64,000 nucleotides of DNA from Balneolaceae bacterium. GTDB taxonomy: Bacteria; Bacteroidota; Rhodothermia; Balneolales; Balneolaceae. Shown here piece after piece: positions 54,339 to 64,000 of the stretch. The stretch lies in assembly GCA_006969905.1 (NCBI GenBank), contig CP030887.1:434001-498000 (forward strand), in the 5' to 3' direction. The notes under the pieces were generated by a model that was not told the DNA's origin, ran no database searches, and saw only the letters and a program-made list of their open reading frames with translations. Position numbers and translations under genes: made by a program. Each line of letters opens with the position of its first letter. Within the stretch, counting starts at the first letter, position 1.

Positions 54339-54734
54339 ATGAACAAAGACGAGGCAAAAAATAAGGCAAAGCACATCTATGAAGAAGTGCAGGGCGGAGT
54401 AAACGAAATTATTAGCAAAATCCGCGAATTAATAAAGGAAGGCAGTGCACGAAGACTAATTATCAAGAACAAAAAGGGCGAAGTTGTATTTCAGACACAA
54501 TTGGCTGTTGGTGTTGGCGGAGCCGCTCTTGTTGGTGCCATGGCACCTGTAATTTCTGCGATTGGTATGTTTGCCATGTTCATAAATGATTACCAAATAC
54601 TGGTTGAGCGGGAAGTAGACGGACTTGAAGACGAATACTCTGTGGATGCAGAAGTTATTGAGATTAACGAAGAGGACGAGGAAGAAGAAAAGGAAGAGAA
54701 AACAGTAGGTAAGAAGAAAAAAACCGATAAATAG
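54339..54734 (+). CDS. DUF4342 domain protein
   Basis: 131 residues. Residues about 10-80 match DUF4342 (GVNEIISKIRELIKEGSARRLIIKN...VGVGGAALVGAMAPVISAIG) with a hydrophobic segment (about 50-85). The C-terminus is strongly acidic then basic (EEDEEEEKEEK, KKKKT), so it is probably disordered. Function unknown; in other genomes the family is predicted to be membrane-associated. Monocistronic, ending at a strong convergent terminator. Confidence 0.82.
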   Translation: MNKDEAKNKAKHIYEEVQGGVNEIISKIRELIKEGSARRLIIKNKKGEVVFQTQLAVGVGGAALVGAMAPVISAIGMFAMFINDYQILVEREVDGLEDEYSVDAEVIEINEEDEEEEKEEKTVGKKKKTDK

Positions 54735-54739
54735 ATTAA

Positions 54740-54774
54740 AAGGTGACAAGGATATTACATTGCCTTGTCACCTT
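54740..54774. terminator. bidirectional terminator between DUF4342 gene and trxB
   Basis: AAGGTGACAAGG and CCTTGTCACCTT are perfect 12-bp arms around an 11-nt loop, placed 5 bp after the DUF4342 stop and 10 bp before the trxB stop. A short T stretch follows on the minus strand (TTTTAATC). Confidence 0.85.
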
Positions 54775-54784
54775 AATTTCCAGA

Positions 54785-55762
54785 TTATTTCCAGTGCCCT
54801 TCGGCTATAGCCTCTTTACTTAATTCATTGCTTAAATAGTGTTCGGCATCCAATGCTGCTTTACATCCTGTTCCTGCTGCAGTAACCGCTTGCCTGTAAA
54901 AAGAATCCATTGCATCTCCACAAGCAAAAATACCGGGTAAATCTGTTTTAGTGGATTGCCCTTTCGTCTGGATGTAACCTACATCATCCATCGTTAAAAC
55001 ACCTTTAAACAAATCGGTGTTTGGTTTGTGGCCAATAGCTATAAATACTCCTGTTACATCATCAAGCGTTGTGATTTCTTCTGTTTTAAGATTTTTGATC
55101 TTAACACCTTCCACAATCTGATCACCCAGAATTTCTTCTATACCACTATCCCACATAAATTCGATTTTATCATTATCAAAGGCCCTGTTTTGCATGGCTT
55201 TTGATGCACGCAGTTCATCTCTTCGGTGTACTACTGTAACCTTGCTTGCAAACTTTGTGAGAAACAAAGCTTCTTCCATTGCTGTATCGCCACCACCAAC
55301 AATAATTACATGTTGATTACGGAAAAAAGCACCATCACATGTTGCACACGCCGATACACCCTTTCCTCTCAATCGAGTCTCACTTTCTATACCTAACCAC
55401 TTGGCCGAAGCACCTGTTGATATAATAATAGTATGTGCAAAAAGCTCCGTTTTTTCGTCCACTTCAAGTTTATAAGGGCGCTTGTCGAAGTCGATATTTG
55501 TTACATAACCATACCGGCAATCAGCACCAAACTTTGTAGCCTGCTCCCTGAAATCCTGCATCATTTGCGGACCCATTACCCCATCAGGATAGCCCGGAAA
55601 ATTTTCTACATCCGTAGTAGTCATAAGTTGGCCACCCGGTTCAGGCCCTTCAAATACTAATGGGCTTAAATCAGCTCTTGCTGCGTAAAGTGCTGCTGTA
55701 AATCCTGCGGGACCGCTTCCAATAATAACAACGTCAAACGTTTTTCCTGCAATATCTTCCAT
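54785..55762 (-). CDS. trxB: thioredoxin reductase
   Basis: 325-residue cytoplasmic flavoprotein that reduces thioredoxin with NADPH. FAD-binding GSGPAGFTAALYAARADLSP, redox dithiol SACATCDGAFF (CATC), NADPH-binding IIVGGGDTAMEEALFLTKFA and C-terminal FACGDAMDSFYRQAVTAAGTGCKAAL. The ATG has an AGGAG upstream. It may supply electrons to the exported thiol proteins through a membrane relay not seen here. The nearby pnt genes provide its NADPH (inference). Confidence 0.97.
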   Translation of the reverse strand: MEDIAGKTFDVVIIGSGPAGFTAALYAARADLSPLVFEGPEPGGQLMTTTDVENFPGYPDGVMGPQMMQDFREQATKFGADCRYGYVTNIDFDKRPYKLEVDEKTELFAHTIIISTGASAKWLGIESETRLRGKGVSACATCDGAFFRNQHVIIVGGGDTAMEEALFLTKFASKVTVVHRRDELRASKAMQNRAFDNDKIEFMWDSGIEEILGDQIVEGVKIKNLKTEEITTLDDVTGVFIAIGHKPNTDLFKGVLTMDDVGYIQTKGQSTKTDLPGIFACGDAMDSFYRQAVTAAGTGCKAALDAEHYLSNELSKEAIAEGHWK

Positions 55763-55993
55763 AATAATACTCCTAAAAATTTAACGGCTAATTATACAAA
55801 AAAACGATCTTCTCATTTTCACTTATCTTCTATCATTTTGATAGGCATAGTAGATCATTAGCGAGCAAATAAATGCGTCTTCATAAAGTCTTCACGTTAA
55901 TCATTAGTTTTATACTGGAAAAGCGCTTCCGTAAATATTTGTCGTAATCATTGATTTGATTATGTTATTCCGAACTTAAATTTGGAGGTAATA

Positions 55994-57112
55994 GTGGTTA
56001 TTGCTGTACTCAAAGAAACTGCCGAACATGAGCATCGGGTTGCTCTTTCACCGGATGTAGCCGGGCAATTGGTAAAAAAGGAATTGGAGGTTTGTGTTGA
56101 GGAGGATGCCGGCCTGGGCTCTAACTTTCTTGATGAACAATACCGGGTAGCCGGGGCTAGTATTGTAACCAGAGATGAGATTTTTGCCAAAGCAAACCTG
56201 ATCCTATCTGTTCAAACACCACCGGATGAAGACCTCAAAAAAATAAAAAAAGGAACTACTTTAATTTGTTTCCTTTGGGCACTACAACATCCCGGTTTGG
56301 TTGAAAAGCTTAAGTCTGCTGGGATTTCAGCTTTGGGTATGGATGCCATTCCCAGAATTTCGAGAGCACAAAACATGGATGCTCTTTCATCCATGAGTTC
56401 CATAGCCGGCTACAAGGCTTCTTTGATTGCAGCTAATGAACTCGATAAGTATTTCCCAATGATGATGACCGCCGCAGGTACTATTCCCCCTTCCAGAGCA
56501 CTGATTTTAGGTGCCGGGGTTGCAGGCTTACAAGCCATCGCAACCTGTAGAAAACTAGGTGCAGTTGTAGAGGCTTTTGATGTACGTCCGGTTGTGAAAG
56601 AACAAGTAGAAAGTTTAGGGGCTAAATTTGTTGAAGTACCTTTGGAGGAAGACACTGAAACCGAAGGCGGTTATGCGAAAGAGCTCTCGAAAGAAAACCA
56701 GGATCGTCAGCGTCAGGTCATTCACGAGCATGTTAAAAAATCCGACATTGTAATTACCACCGCTTTGATTCCGGGACGTCCTGCACCATTGCTCATAACC
56801 AAAGAAATGGTAAGTGACATGAAACCGGGTTCGGTGATTGTAGACCTCGCTGCTGAAAACGGAGGAAATTGTGAGTTAACTGAGGCTGGTAAAATTACTG
56901 TTGCTAACGAGGTTAAAATCGTTGGCCCTATTAATTTGCCCAGCCAGTTGGCAAATCATGCAAGCATGCTTTATGCCAAAAATATGCTGGCACTGTTGAA
57001 CCTCCTGATTAAAGAAGGAGAGTTAAACTTCGATTTTGAAGATGAAATTTTGTTGAACACAACAATCACTCATCAGGGTGAAGTTGTAAGCCCAATGCTA
57101 TTAAATGTATAA
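55994..57112 (+). CDS. pntA: proton-translocating NAD(P) transhydrogenase subunit alpha part 1
   Basis: 372 residues, starting at GTG 55994, which has GGAGG five bases upstream; an in-frame TTG at 55982 is rejected because it overlaps that site. Soluble NAD(H)-binding domain I: MIAVLKETAEHEHRVALSPD, LILGAGVAGLQAIATCRKLGA and VIVDLAAENGGNCELT. This is the split, three-gene form (alpha1, alpha2, beta) in which the membrane part of alpha is a separate gene. It makes NADPH from NADH using the proton gradient. Confidence 0.95.
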   Translation: MVIAVLKETAEHEHRVALSPDVAGQLVKKELEVCVEEDAGLGSNFLDEQYRVAGASIVTRDEIFAKANLILSVQTPPDEDLKKIKKGTTLICFLWALQHPGLVEKLKSAGISALGMDAIPRISRAQNMDALSSMSSIAGYKASLIAANELDKYFPMMMTAAGTIPPSRALILGAGVAGLQAIATCRKLGAVVEAFDVRPVVKEQVESLGAKFVEVPLEEDTETEGGYAKELSKENQDRQRQVIHEHVKKSDIVITTALIPGRPAPLLITKEMVSDMKPGSVIVDLAAENGGNCELTEAGKITVANEVKIVGPINLPSQLANHASMLYAKNMLALLNLLIKEGELNFDFEDEILLNTTITHQGEVVSPMLLNV

Positions 57113-57115
57113 CCT

Positions 57116-57178
57116 TTTGCGAGCGCAGCGAAGCAATCCCAAGATTGCTTTGTCGCTCAATTCTTCGCTCCTCGCAAA
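57116..57178. repeat. REP-like palindromic repeat inside the pnt operon
   Basis: Outer arms TTTGCGAG (57116-57123) and CTCGCAAA (57171-57178); inner hairpin AAGCAATC-CCAA-GATTGCTT (57131-57150). The GCGAAGCAATC/GATTGCTT core resembles a dispersed intergenic repeat widespread in bacteria. It sits between pntA1 and pntA2 and may set their relative expression or be neutral. Confidence 0.7.
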
Positions 57179-57192
57179 CTAATATTCTGATT

Positions 57193-57483
57193 ATGTCTGC
57201 TTTAATTTTTTCCTTATTCATTTTTGTTCTGGCCTGCTTTATAGGCTTTGAACTCATCTCAAAGGTTCCACCAACTTTACATACACCTCTTATGAGTGGT
57301 GCTAATGCCATTTCGGGCATTACCATTGTAGGGGCCCTTATTGTTGCAGGAAGCGTGGGTGGTGCACTTGGGCAATGGCTTGGTTTTGCGGCTATTGTTT
57401 TTGCCACCATAAATGTGGTTGGGGGATTTATGGTAACCGACCGGATGCTCGAAATGTTTAAGAAAAAAGGAGATGACAAATGA
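57193..57483 (+). CDS. NAD(P) transhydrogenase subunit alpha part 2
   Basis: 96 residues with three membrane helices, the membrane part of the alpha subunit: MSALIFSLFIFVLACFIGFELISKVPPTLHTPLMSGANAISG is the family start, and GALGQWLGFAAIVFATINVVGGF the third helix. ATG 57193 is preferred over an upstream TTG at 57145, which lies in the repeat. Its TGA overlaps the pntB ATG (ATGA). Confidence 0.93.
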   Translation: MSALIFSLFIFVLACFIGFELISKVPPTLHTPLMSGANAISGITIVGALIVAGSVGGALGQWLGFAAIVFATINVVGGFMVTDRMLEMFKKKGDDK

Positions 57484-58901
57484 GCCAGTTCCTACCTGAT
57501 TACATTCTTGCCTGGTTACCGGATACCATACAAATCATTTACCTTATTGCTACCGCCTTTTTTATTCGGGGCCTGAAATTACTTAACTCCCCCAATACTG
57601 CCCGAAAAGGAAACATGCTTGCAGCTATTGGTATGCTTATCGGGGTGGTTGTTACTCTTTTTGATCAGCATATTGTTTCTTTTGAATTCATTATCGCAGG
57701 TATAGTTGTTGGATCATTAATCGGTACCATTGCTGCCAAGAAAGTTGCTATGACGGCAATGCCCGAAATGGTAGCCATTTTTAATGGCTTTGGGGGAGGT
57801 GCTTCGGCTCTTGTTGCCTGGGGAGAACTTGCCAGAACACCGGATGTGGCTATGTTCGATTCAGCAGCATTAGTAACCCTTGGGTTAAGTATCTTTATTG
57901 GCTCACTTACCTTTACAGGGAGCTTTATTGCTTTTGGAAAATTGAAAGGGTTCATCTCAGGCAATGCTATCACATTCCCGGGATTAAACTTTATCAATAT
58001 CGGGTCTATGATCGGGGTGCTTGTATTGGTGGGAATGTTTACAATTGACCCTGCTAATGACACATTCTTCTGGATTATCCTGGGCGTTTCCCTTTTAATC
58101 GGGATTACATCAGTTATTCCGATTGGCGGTGCTGATATGCCTGTGGTTATTTCTCTCCTCAATTCATATTCAGGGCTGGCAGCATCTATGGCCGGATTTG
58201 CACTCAACAACAACTTACTTATTGTTTCAGGCGCGCTGGTTGGTGCTGCGGGTTTAATCCTCACCAATATTATGTGTAAAGCTATGAACCGATCACTAGC
58301 TAATGTAATCTTTGGCTCTTTTGGCGGAGATGATGGAGCTGGTGGCAGTGCAGGCGCAGGTGGTGACAGGACTGTTCGTGAGACCTCTGCCGAAGATCTT
58401 GCGATCCAGATTGCTTACGCCTCAAAAGTAGTAATTGTTCCAGGTTACGGTTTGGCCGTTGCCCAGGCACAACATGTGGTAAAAGAGGTTGCTTCCAAGC
58501 TTGAAGCAAAAGGTGTACAGGTTAAATATGGTGTTCACCCTGTTGCAGGACGAATGCCCGGCCATATGAACGTACTGCTTGCCGAAGCTGATGTACCTTA
58601 TGACCTGCTTTACGATATGGATCAGATAAACCCTGAGTTTGGAACCACGGATGTTGTATTGATTATCGGTGCTAATGATGTGGTTAATCCTATTGCCAAA
58701 ACCGATCCTGGAAGCCCAATCTATGGTATGCCCATACTTAATGTAGATGAAGCGAAACGTACCGTTGTTTTCAAACGTAGTCTTAATGTAGGTTATGCCG
58801 GTATTGATAATCCATTATTCTATGCAGAGAAAAACCAGATGTTTTTCGGAGATGCCAAAAAAAGTTTACAGGCGTTGAATGAAGCATTAAATTCAGTATA
58901 A
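57480..58901 (+). CDS. pntB: NAD(P) transhydrogenase subunit beta
   Basis: 473 residues. Nine or so membrane helices (domain II: AMPEMVAIFNGFGGGASALVAWGE, NSYSGLAASMAGFALNN) and a C-terminal NADP(H)-binding domain III (VIVPGYGLAVAQAQHVVKEVA, FGTTDVVLIIGANDVVNP, NVGYAGIDNPLFY). With PntA1/A2 it forms the proton-pumping enzyme. It is followed 10 bp later by an FKBP lipoprotein gene. A decayed copy of its last about 75 bp lies at 59490-59565. Confidence 0.97.
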   Translation: MSQFLPDYILAWLPDTIQIIYLIATAFFIRGLKLLNSPNTARKGNMLAAIGMLIGVVVTLFDQHIVSFEFIIAGIVVGSLIGTIAAKKVAMTAMPEMVAIFNGFGGGASALVAWGELARTPDVAMFDSAALVTLGLSIFIGSLTFTGSFIAFGKLKGFISGNAITFPGLNFINIGSMIGVLVLVGMFTIDPANDTFFWIILGVSLLIGITSVIPIGGADMPVVISLLNSYSGLAASMAGFALNNNLLIVSGALVGAAGLILTNIMCKAMNRSLANVIFGSFGGDDGAGGSAGAGGDRTVRETSAEDLAIQIAYASKVVIVPGYGLAVAQAQHVVKEVASKLEAKGVQVKYGVHPVAGRMPGHMNVLLAEADVPYDLLYDMDQINPEFGTTDVVLIIGANDVVNPIAKTDPGSPIYGMPILNVDEAKRTVVFKRSLNVGYAGIDNPLFYAEKNQMFFGDAKKSLQALNEALNSV

Positions 58902-58910
58902 AAAGTACTT

Positions 58911-59402
58911 ATGGTTAGGCATAAATTCGCTTTCATCATTGTTATTGCTCTATTAATACTAACAAGCTGTATTAGCAGTGCGGACACTTCATGTAGTTTA
59001 TCACCAAACTTGAATGTTGACAAAGAACAACTTGAGAAGGACATCAATAATATAGATTCTTATTTAGCTGATAGTTCAATAGTTGCTCAAATTGATGAAA
59101 CTGGATTACGTTACGTAATAACTAGGGAAGGTAACGGGTCAAATCCAACACTTTGTAATACTGTAATTGTTACATACCAAGGTCGGTTTATAAGTAATAA
59201 TGAAGTTTTTGACACCAGCAACAATCCGGTAGCTCTTCCATTGGGTAATATTATTACAGGTTGGCAAATTGGATTGCCTAAAATTAAGCCTGGAGGCTAT
59301 ATTACTTTATATATTCCATCAGTATATGCATATGGCTCTGAAGGAAGAGATGGTATACCTCCAAATTCTAGCCTGATATTCGAGATAAATTATCTAAGAT
59401 AG
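58911..59402 (+). CDS. FKBP-type peptidyl-prolyl isomerase lipoprotein (copy 1)
   Basis: 163 residues with lipobox Cys20 (LILTSC) and an FKBP domain from about 70: VIVTYQGRF, EVFDTSN (catalytic Asp), IITGWQIGLPKIKPGG (active-site Trp), LYIPSVYAYGSEGRDGIPPNSSLIFEI. The catalytic-pocket residues are kept, so it is probably an active prolyl isomerase in the periplasm. It begins 10 bp after pntB. A second, degenerate copy follows at 59681. Confidence 0.9.
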   Translation: MVRHKFAFIIVIALLILTSCISSADTSCSLSPNLNVDKEQLEKDINNIDSYLADSSIVAQIDETGLRYVITREGNGSNPTLCNTVIVTYQGRFISNNEVFDTSNNPVALPLGNIITGWQIGLPKIKPGGYITLYIPSVYAYGSEGRDGIPPNSSLIFEINYLR

Positions 59403-59489
59403 TGTGATTGAATAAACCTATAAATAATCAGCAATTTATTGTTTGAGAGATGCTCTAGTTCATATTTTTTAGTACTTCACTATACCCTG

Positions 59490-59565
59490 CTTTATTCTGT
59501 GCAAAAAACTAAATAGTTTTTTGGGGATGCTAAAAAAGCCTCCGGGCCTTGAATGAAGCTTAGTA
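59490..59565 (+). pseudogene. decayed duplicate of the pntB 3' end
   Basis: About 75 bp similar to 58814-58885 (pntB end). Translated pieces FCAKN, FFGDAKK and RALNEA correspond to pntB's FYAEKN, FFGDAKK and QALNEA, but they lie in different frames and are broken by stops. It sits upstream of the second FKBP gene just as real pntB sits upstream of the first, so a segment containing pntB end plus FKBP was duplicated and the pntB part has decayed. The rest of 59403-59680 holds no gene I can support. Confidence 0.72.
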
Positions 59566-59680
59566 TTTATCTTTAGTTATTATTTTTTAATACTTGAGAC
59601 AATCTAAGTTTGGATTACTCTTGATTTAAAAAATAAATGGCTGCTTTCGATTAAACGCTGACTTTTTCGTGGTACAATAC

Positions 59681-60166
59681 ATGCGAATTGTTGTTTACAT
59701 ACTCTTTTTCTCAGTCCTGGTGTTTGGCTGCAATGCCAATGATGATTCCTGTAATTTGCAACCCAATTTAAATGTTGATAAAACCCAGCGTTCGCTGGAT
59801 GTAATCGCTATTGATAAATACTTATCTGATAATGGCCTCTTTGCTCATACTGATGAAACAGGTATACGTTACGCTATTACCGATCAGGGCTCGGGAGCTG
59901 AATCTTCTCTCTGTAACGAGGTTACTTTCACCTACACGGCAAGGCTTATGTCAACTAGTGAGGTTTTCCTTGAAATTGATGCTCCGCAAACCGAGGAACT
60001 TCGAAACCTGATCACTGGTCTGCAGATTGGAATACCAAAAATAAATTCCAGTGGAAATATTATCATTTATATACCTTCTGTATATGGTTATGGTTCATTA
60101 GGGACTCAGGGAGTGCCCCCAAATGAGAACCTTATTTATGAGGTTGACGTAATTGAGATCGACTGA
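59681..60166 (+). CDS. FKBP-like lipoprotein with altered active site (copy 2)
   Basis: 161 residues from ATG 59681 (a GTG 12 bp upstream is less likely), lipobox Cys17 (LVFGC). Clearly related to the preceding FKBP gene (CNLQPNLNVDKTQ vs CSLSPNLNVDKEQ, DETGIRYAIT, IPPN-like VPPNENLIYEV). Key residues differ: the catalytic-Asp position (EVFD) is EVFL, and the active-site Trp of ITGWQIG is Leu (ITGLQIG). It may therefore bind rather than isomerise. Transcribed from its own region. Confidence 0.85.
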   Translation: MRIVVYILFFSVLVFGCNANDDSCNLQPNLNVDKTQRSLDVIAIDKYLSDNGLFAHTDETGIRYAITDQGSGAESSLCNEVTFTYTARLMSTSEVFLEIDAPQTEELRNLITGLQIGIPKINSSGNIIIYIPSVYGYGSLGTQGVPPNENLIYEVDVIEID

Positions 60167-60323
60167 TCTTCACTAATAAATTTTCCTTATCGCATCTTAA
60201 AGCTTTATTGATTTGAGATGCTGTTGTCAATTGGGTTTCTTCTTTCACTCTGACTAAATTCTGGTGCTAATTTATAAATAGCAGGGGTAACTGTTAATAT
60301 GGCCATCAGGCATCAACTAATAA

Positions 60324-62597
<2,274 letters not shown>

Positions 62598-62628
62598 TTG
62601 CTGATATAGCACTTACTAAAGTTTAAAG

Positions 62629-62653
62629 GGGCAATTATACAATTGCCCTTTTT
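62629..62653 (+). terminator. katG terminator
   Basis: GGGCAATT-ATAC-AATTGCCC followed by TTTTT, 31 bp after the katG stop. Classic Rho-independent terminator. Confidence 0.9.
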
Positions 62654-62719
62654 CATTTACCAAAGATAATATGAGTTCGAGATAAGAAATGCTTAGATAG
62701 GTACCTAAGCGAGTTTTTA

Positions 62720-62815
62720 GTCATTCCCGCACATGCGGGAATCCAAAGTTAGCTTTTACAAGGAGTATTTTACTTTTAGCCTGATTTTAGATTCCGGCTT
62801 TCGCCGCGGAATGAC
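62720..62815. repeat. BIME-like intergenic element, second copy of the 14774 class
   Basis: Starts GTCATTCCCGC-ACAT-GCGGGAATCC and ends GATTCCGGCTTTCGCCGCGGAATGAC, with about 50 bp between. Outer GTCATTCC and GGAATGAC ends are reverse complements. Same plan as 14774-14881 but different hairpin bases. Placed between katG and the convergent MFS gene. Confidence 0.75.
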
Positions 62816-62869
62816 ATTCTTTAGCATTCAAAGAGTGTTTCTTATCTTAAACTCACGTAAAAATAGTGA

Positions 62870-64000
62870 TCAAACGAACTCTGCATCAGCTTCATAGTGT
62901 TTCATTGCCCGGATAAAACAAACTGTTGCCATCGCTCCGCATGCTACAAACACAAGCATTAATGCTTTTGACGGAGCATAAACTCCTTCAAACATATTAT
63001 CTATCAACCAGCCTGTTAATGGAGGGCCAATCCCAAAACCAACCACACTAACCACAAATAAGTAAAGCGCCCCTGCCATGCCACGCATCTTAGGGCCTAC
63101 AAAATACTGCATTAGTGCTGCTGCCACTCCGTTATAGGACGATGAAATAACATTGGCAAAGCCAATTAATAAAAAAGCCATAATTGCTGATTCAGCAAAT
63201 AATCCAAAATAGTAGAAAGGTAATCCCCCCAAAGCTGCAACTATTCCCATTATGAAACGCTTCTCGGCTCCCCATTTTGAAGCAAAACGATCTGCCAACC
63301 AGCCGGATACATTCACGCTGATACCTGTCAGAAACATAAACCACCCGTAACCAGCAATCCTGTTTGGAGCTTCGAAAACATCCGTGAATACTGTACTTAT
63401 AAAAGCCAGGATGGTATATCCGCTTAATGCCAGCAAAGAAAACCCAGCTAAATGATAACGGACTGTTTTCTTTTTGAGAATATATCTCAAAACTTCTAAA
63501 AAGGAATGTACTTCTTCATGGGCACCCAGCTTTGTTCTCACAGGCTCCTTTAAGAAAAAAGCTCCCAGTAAAGCTATTCCTACTCCCGGTAAACCCACCG
63601 TTTTGAGTGCGACCCGCCAATCATATGCCTGGGCAACCGACCCTCCGATCAGAAAAGAAAGCCCTACCCCTATAAAAATCCCTGAGGCATATATCGAAAA
63701 TACTGTGGCTCTTTGTGAGGGTTTAAAATAATCAGCCAATAATGAATATACTGCCGGACTTAGGGCAGACTGGCTTACACCCACAAACAACCTTGCTGTT
63801 ATTAAAAAGGAAAGAGAAGCAGCAAACCCACTTGCGAATGTCATCATACTCCAGATGATAAGCCCGCTGAGAATGATATATTTCCTGGAAAACTGATCCG
63901 CTAATCTCCCCATAAAAATTCCGCAAATAGCATAGATCAAAGAAAATGCAGGACCGTAAAGTACCCCTATCTCTGTGTTGCTTAAACTAAGCTCATTCCT
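62870..64000 (-). CDS. MFS transporter (5' end outside window)
   Basis: At least 376 residues. The frame stays open through base 64000 (GVLYGPAFSLIYAICGIFMG continues upstream), so the TTG at 63940 is internal. The MFS signature loop GRLADQFSRKYIILSG, about 11 helices and the second-half loop GWLADRFASKWGAEKR are visible. It resembles the spinster/sphingolipid-type or organic-anion MFS branch. Substrate unknown. Confidence 0.85.
   Translation of the reverse strand, partial: RNELSLSNTEIGVLYGPAFSLIYAICGIFMGRLADQFSRKYIILSGLIIWSMMTFASGFAASLSFLITARLFVGVSQSALSPAVYSLLADYFKPSQRATVFSIYASGIFIGVGLSFLIGGSVAQAYDWRVALKTVGLPGVGIALLGAFFLKEPVRTKLGAHEEVHSFLEVLRYILKKKTVRYHLAGFSLLALSGYTILAFISTVFTDVFEAPNRIAGYGWFMFLTGISVNVSGWLADRFASKWGAEKRFIMGIVAALGGLPFYYFGLFAESAIMAFLLIGFANVISSSYNGVAAALMQYFVGPKMRGMAGALYLFVVSVVGFGIGPPLTGWLIDNMFEGVYAPSKALMLVFVACGAMATVCFIRAMKHYEADAEFV

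Noticed and set aside
55763-55981. Riboswitch before the pnt operon
   Set aside because: The 231-bp divergent region has only short, imperfect stems (for example CTATCATTTTGATAG near 55831) and nothing resembling a known aptamer.
55982-55993. TTG start giving four extra residues on PntA1
   Set aside because: It overlaps the GGAGG ribosome site of the GTG at 55994, and family members start at the IAVLKE segment.
57145-57192. Extended N-terminus of PntA2 from TTG 57145
   Set aside because: It would translate the palindromic repeat. ATG 57193 matches the family start.

Overview
The window looks like ordinary chromosome from a marine or saline member of the FCB group, most likely Balneolota/Rhodothermota or a close Bacteroidota relative (inference). 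Supporting signs are a type IX secretion (T9SS) tail with the NYPNPFNPSTTI signature, SusC/SusD and CarboxypepD-TonB receptor architecture, an ECF-sigma/FecR pair, many lipoproteins, moderate-to-low G+C by eye and few strong Shine-Dalgarno sites. I see no rRNA, tRNA, transposase, phage gene or CRISPR array. Coding density is high, and no gene-free gap exceeds about 300 bp.

Layout. (1) 1-12.4 kb is a metal-uptake and thiol-redox neighbourhood. It holds the 3' part of a FecA-like receptor, a TolB-like lipoprotein, a TlpA/outer-membrane-protein pair, a tandem redoxin duplication (one lipoprotein copy, one with a T9SS tail), a CxxC-plug TonB receptor behind a 17+17 bp palindrome, a DtxR/MntR-type regulator, a secreted thioredoxin and a membrane SpoIIE-type phosphatase. 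(2) 12.5-17.2 kb is housekeeping: NRDE protein, NhaC antiporter, gltX, WbqC. (3) 17.2-33.2 kb, all minus strand, is a glycan or amino-sugar utilisation locus: nagB and a secreted PIG-L deacetylase; ECF sigma and FecR; STN-SusC and SusD; then, behind a strong terminator/attenuator, a second PIG-L deacetylase, an MFS sugar transporter, a ROK kinase, a RIFT-barrel lyase-like lipoprotein and a DASS carrier. The last four genes are joined by 4-bp overlaps or near overlaps. No nagA is present. (4) 33.3-38.6 kb holds a sodium:solute symporter with a 39-residue membrane partner missed by length cut-offs, a methyltransferase, an HExxH lipoprotein, an AraC regulator and a fatty-acid-hydroxylase family enzyme. 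(5) 38.7-44.5 kb encodes two large exported proteins, a sortilin-like beta-propeller protein and a DUF5117-type zinc protease. (6) 44.5-54.7 kb holds a hydrolase, a pseudouridine synthase, scpB, an aspartoacylase-like/GCS2-CBS pair, priA (one zinc site degenerate), a 30-residue membrane peptide, comM and DUF4342. (7) 54.8-64 kb holds trxB, the split transhydrogenase operon pntA1-pntA2-pntB, two FKBP lipoproteins made by a duplication that also left a decayed pntB 3' end, katG and a truncated MFS gene.

The most interesting system is the amino-sugar locus. Its gene set suggests that deacetylation happens outside the cytoplasm (two exported PIG-L enzymes) before import by MFS, phosphorylation by a zinc-motif-less ROK kinase and deamination by NagB, so NagA would be bypassed. 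This is inferred from gene content and needs experiment. Two dispersed BIME-like elements, one REP inside the pnt operon and several strong inverted repeats are also recorded.
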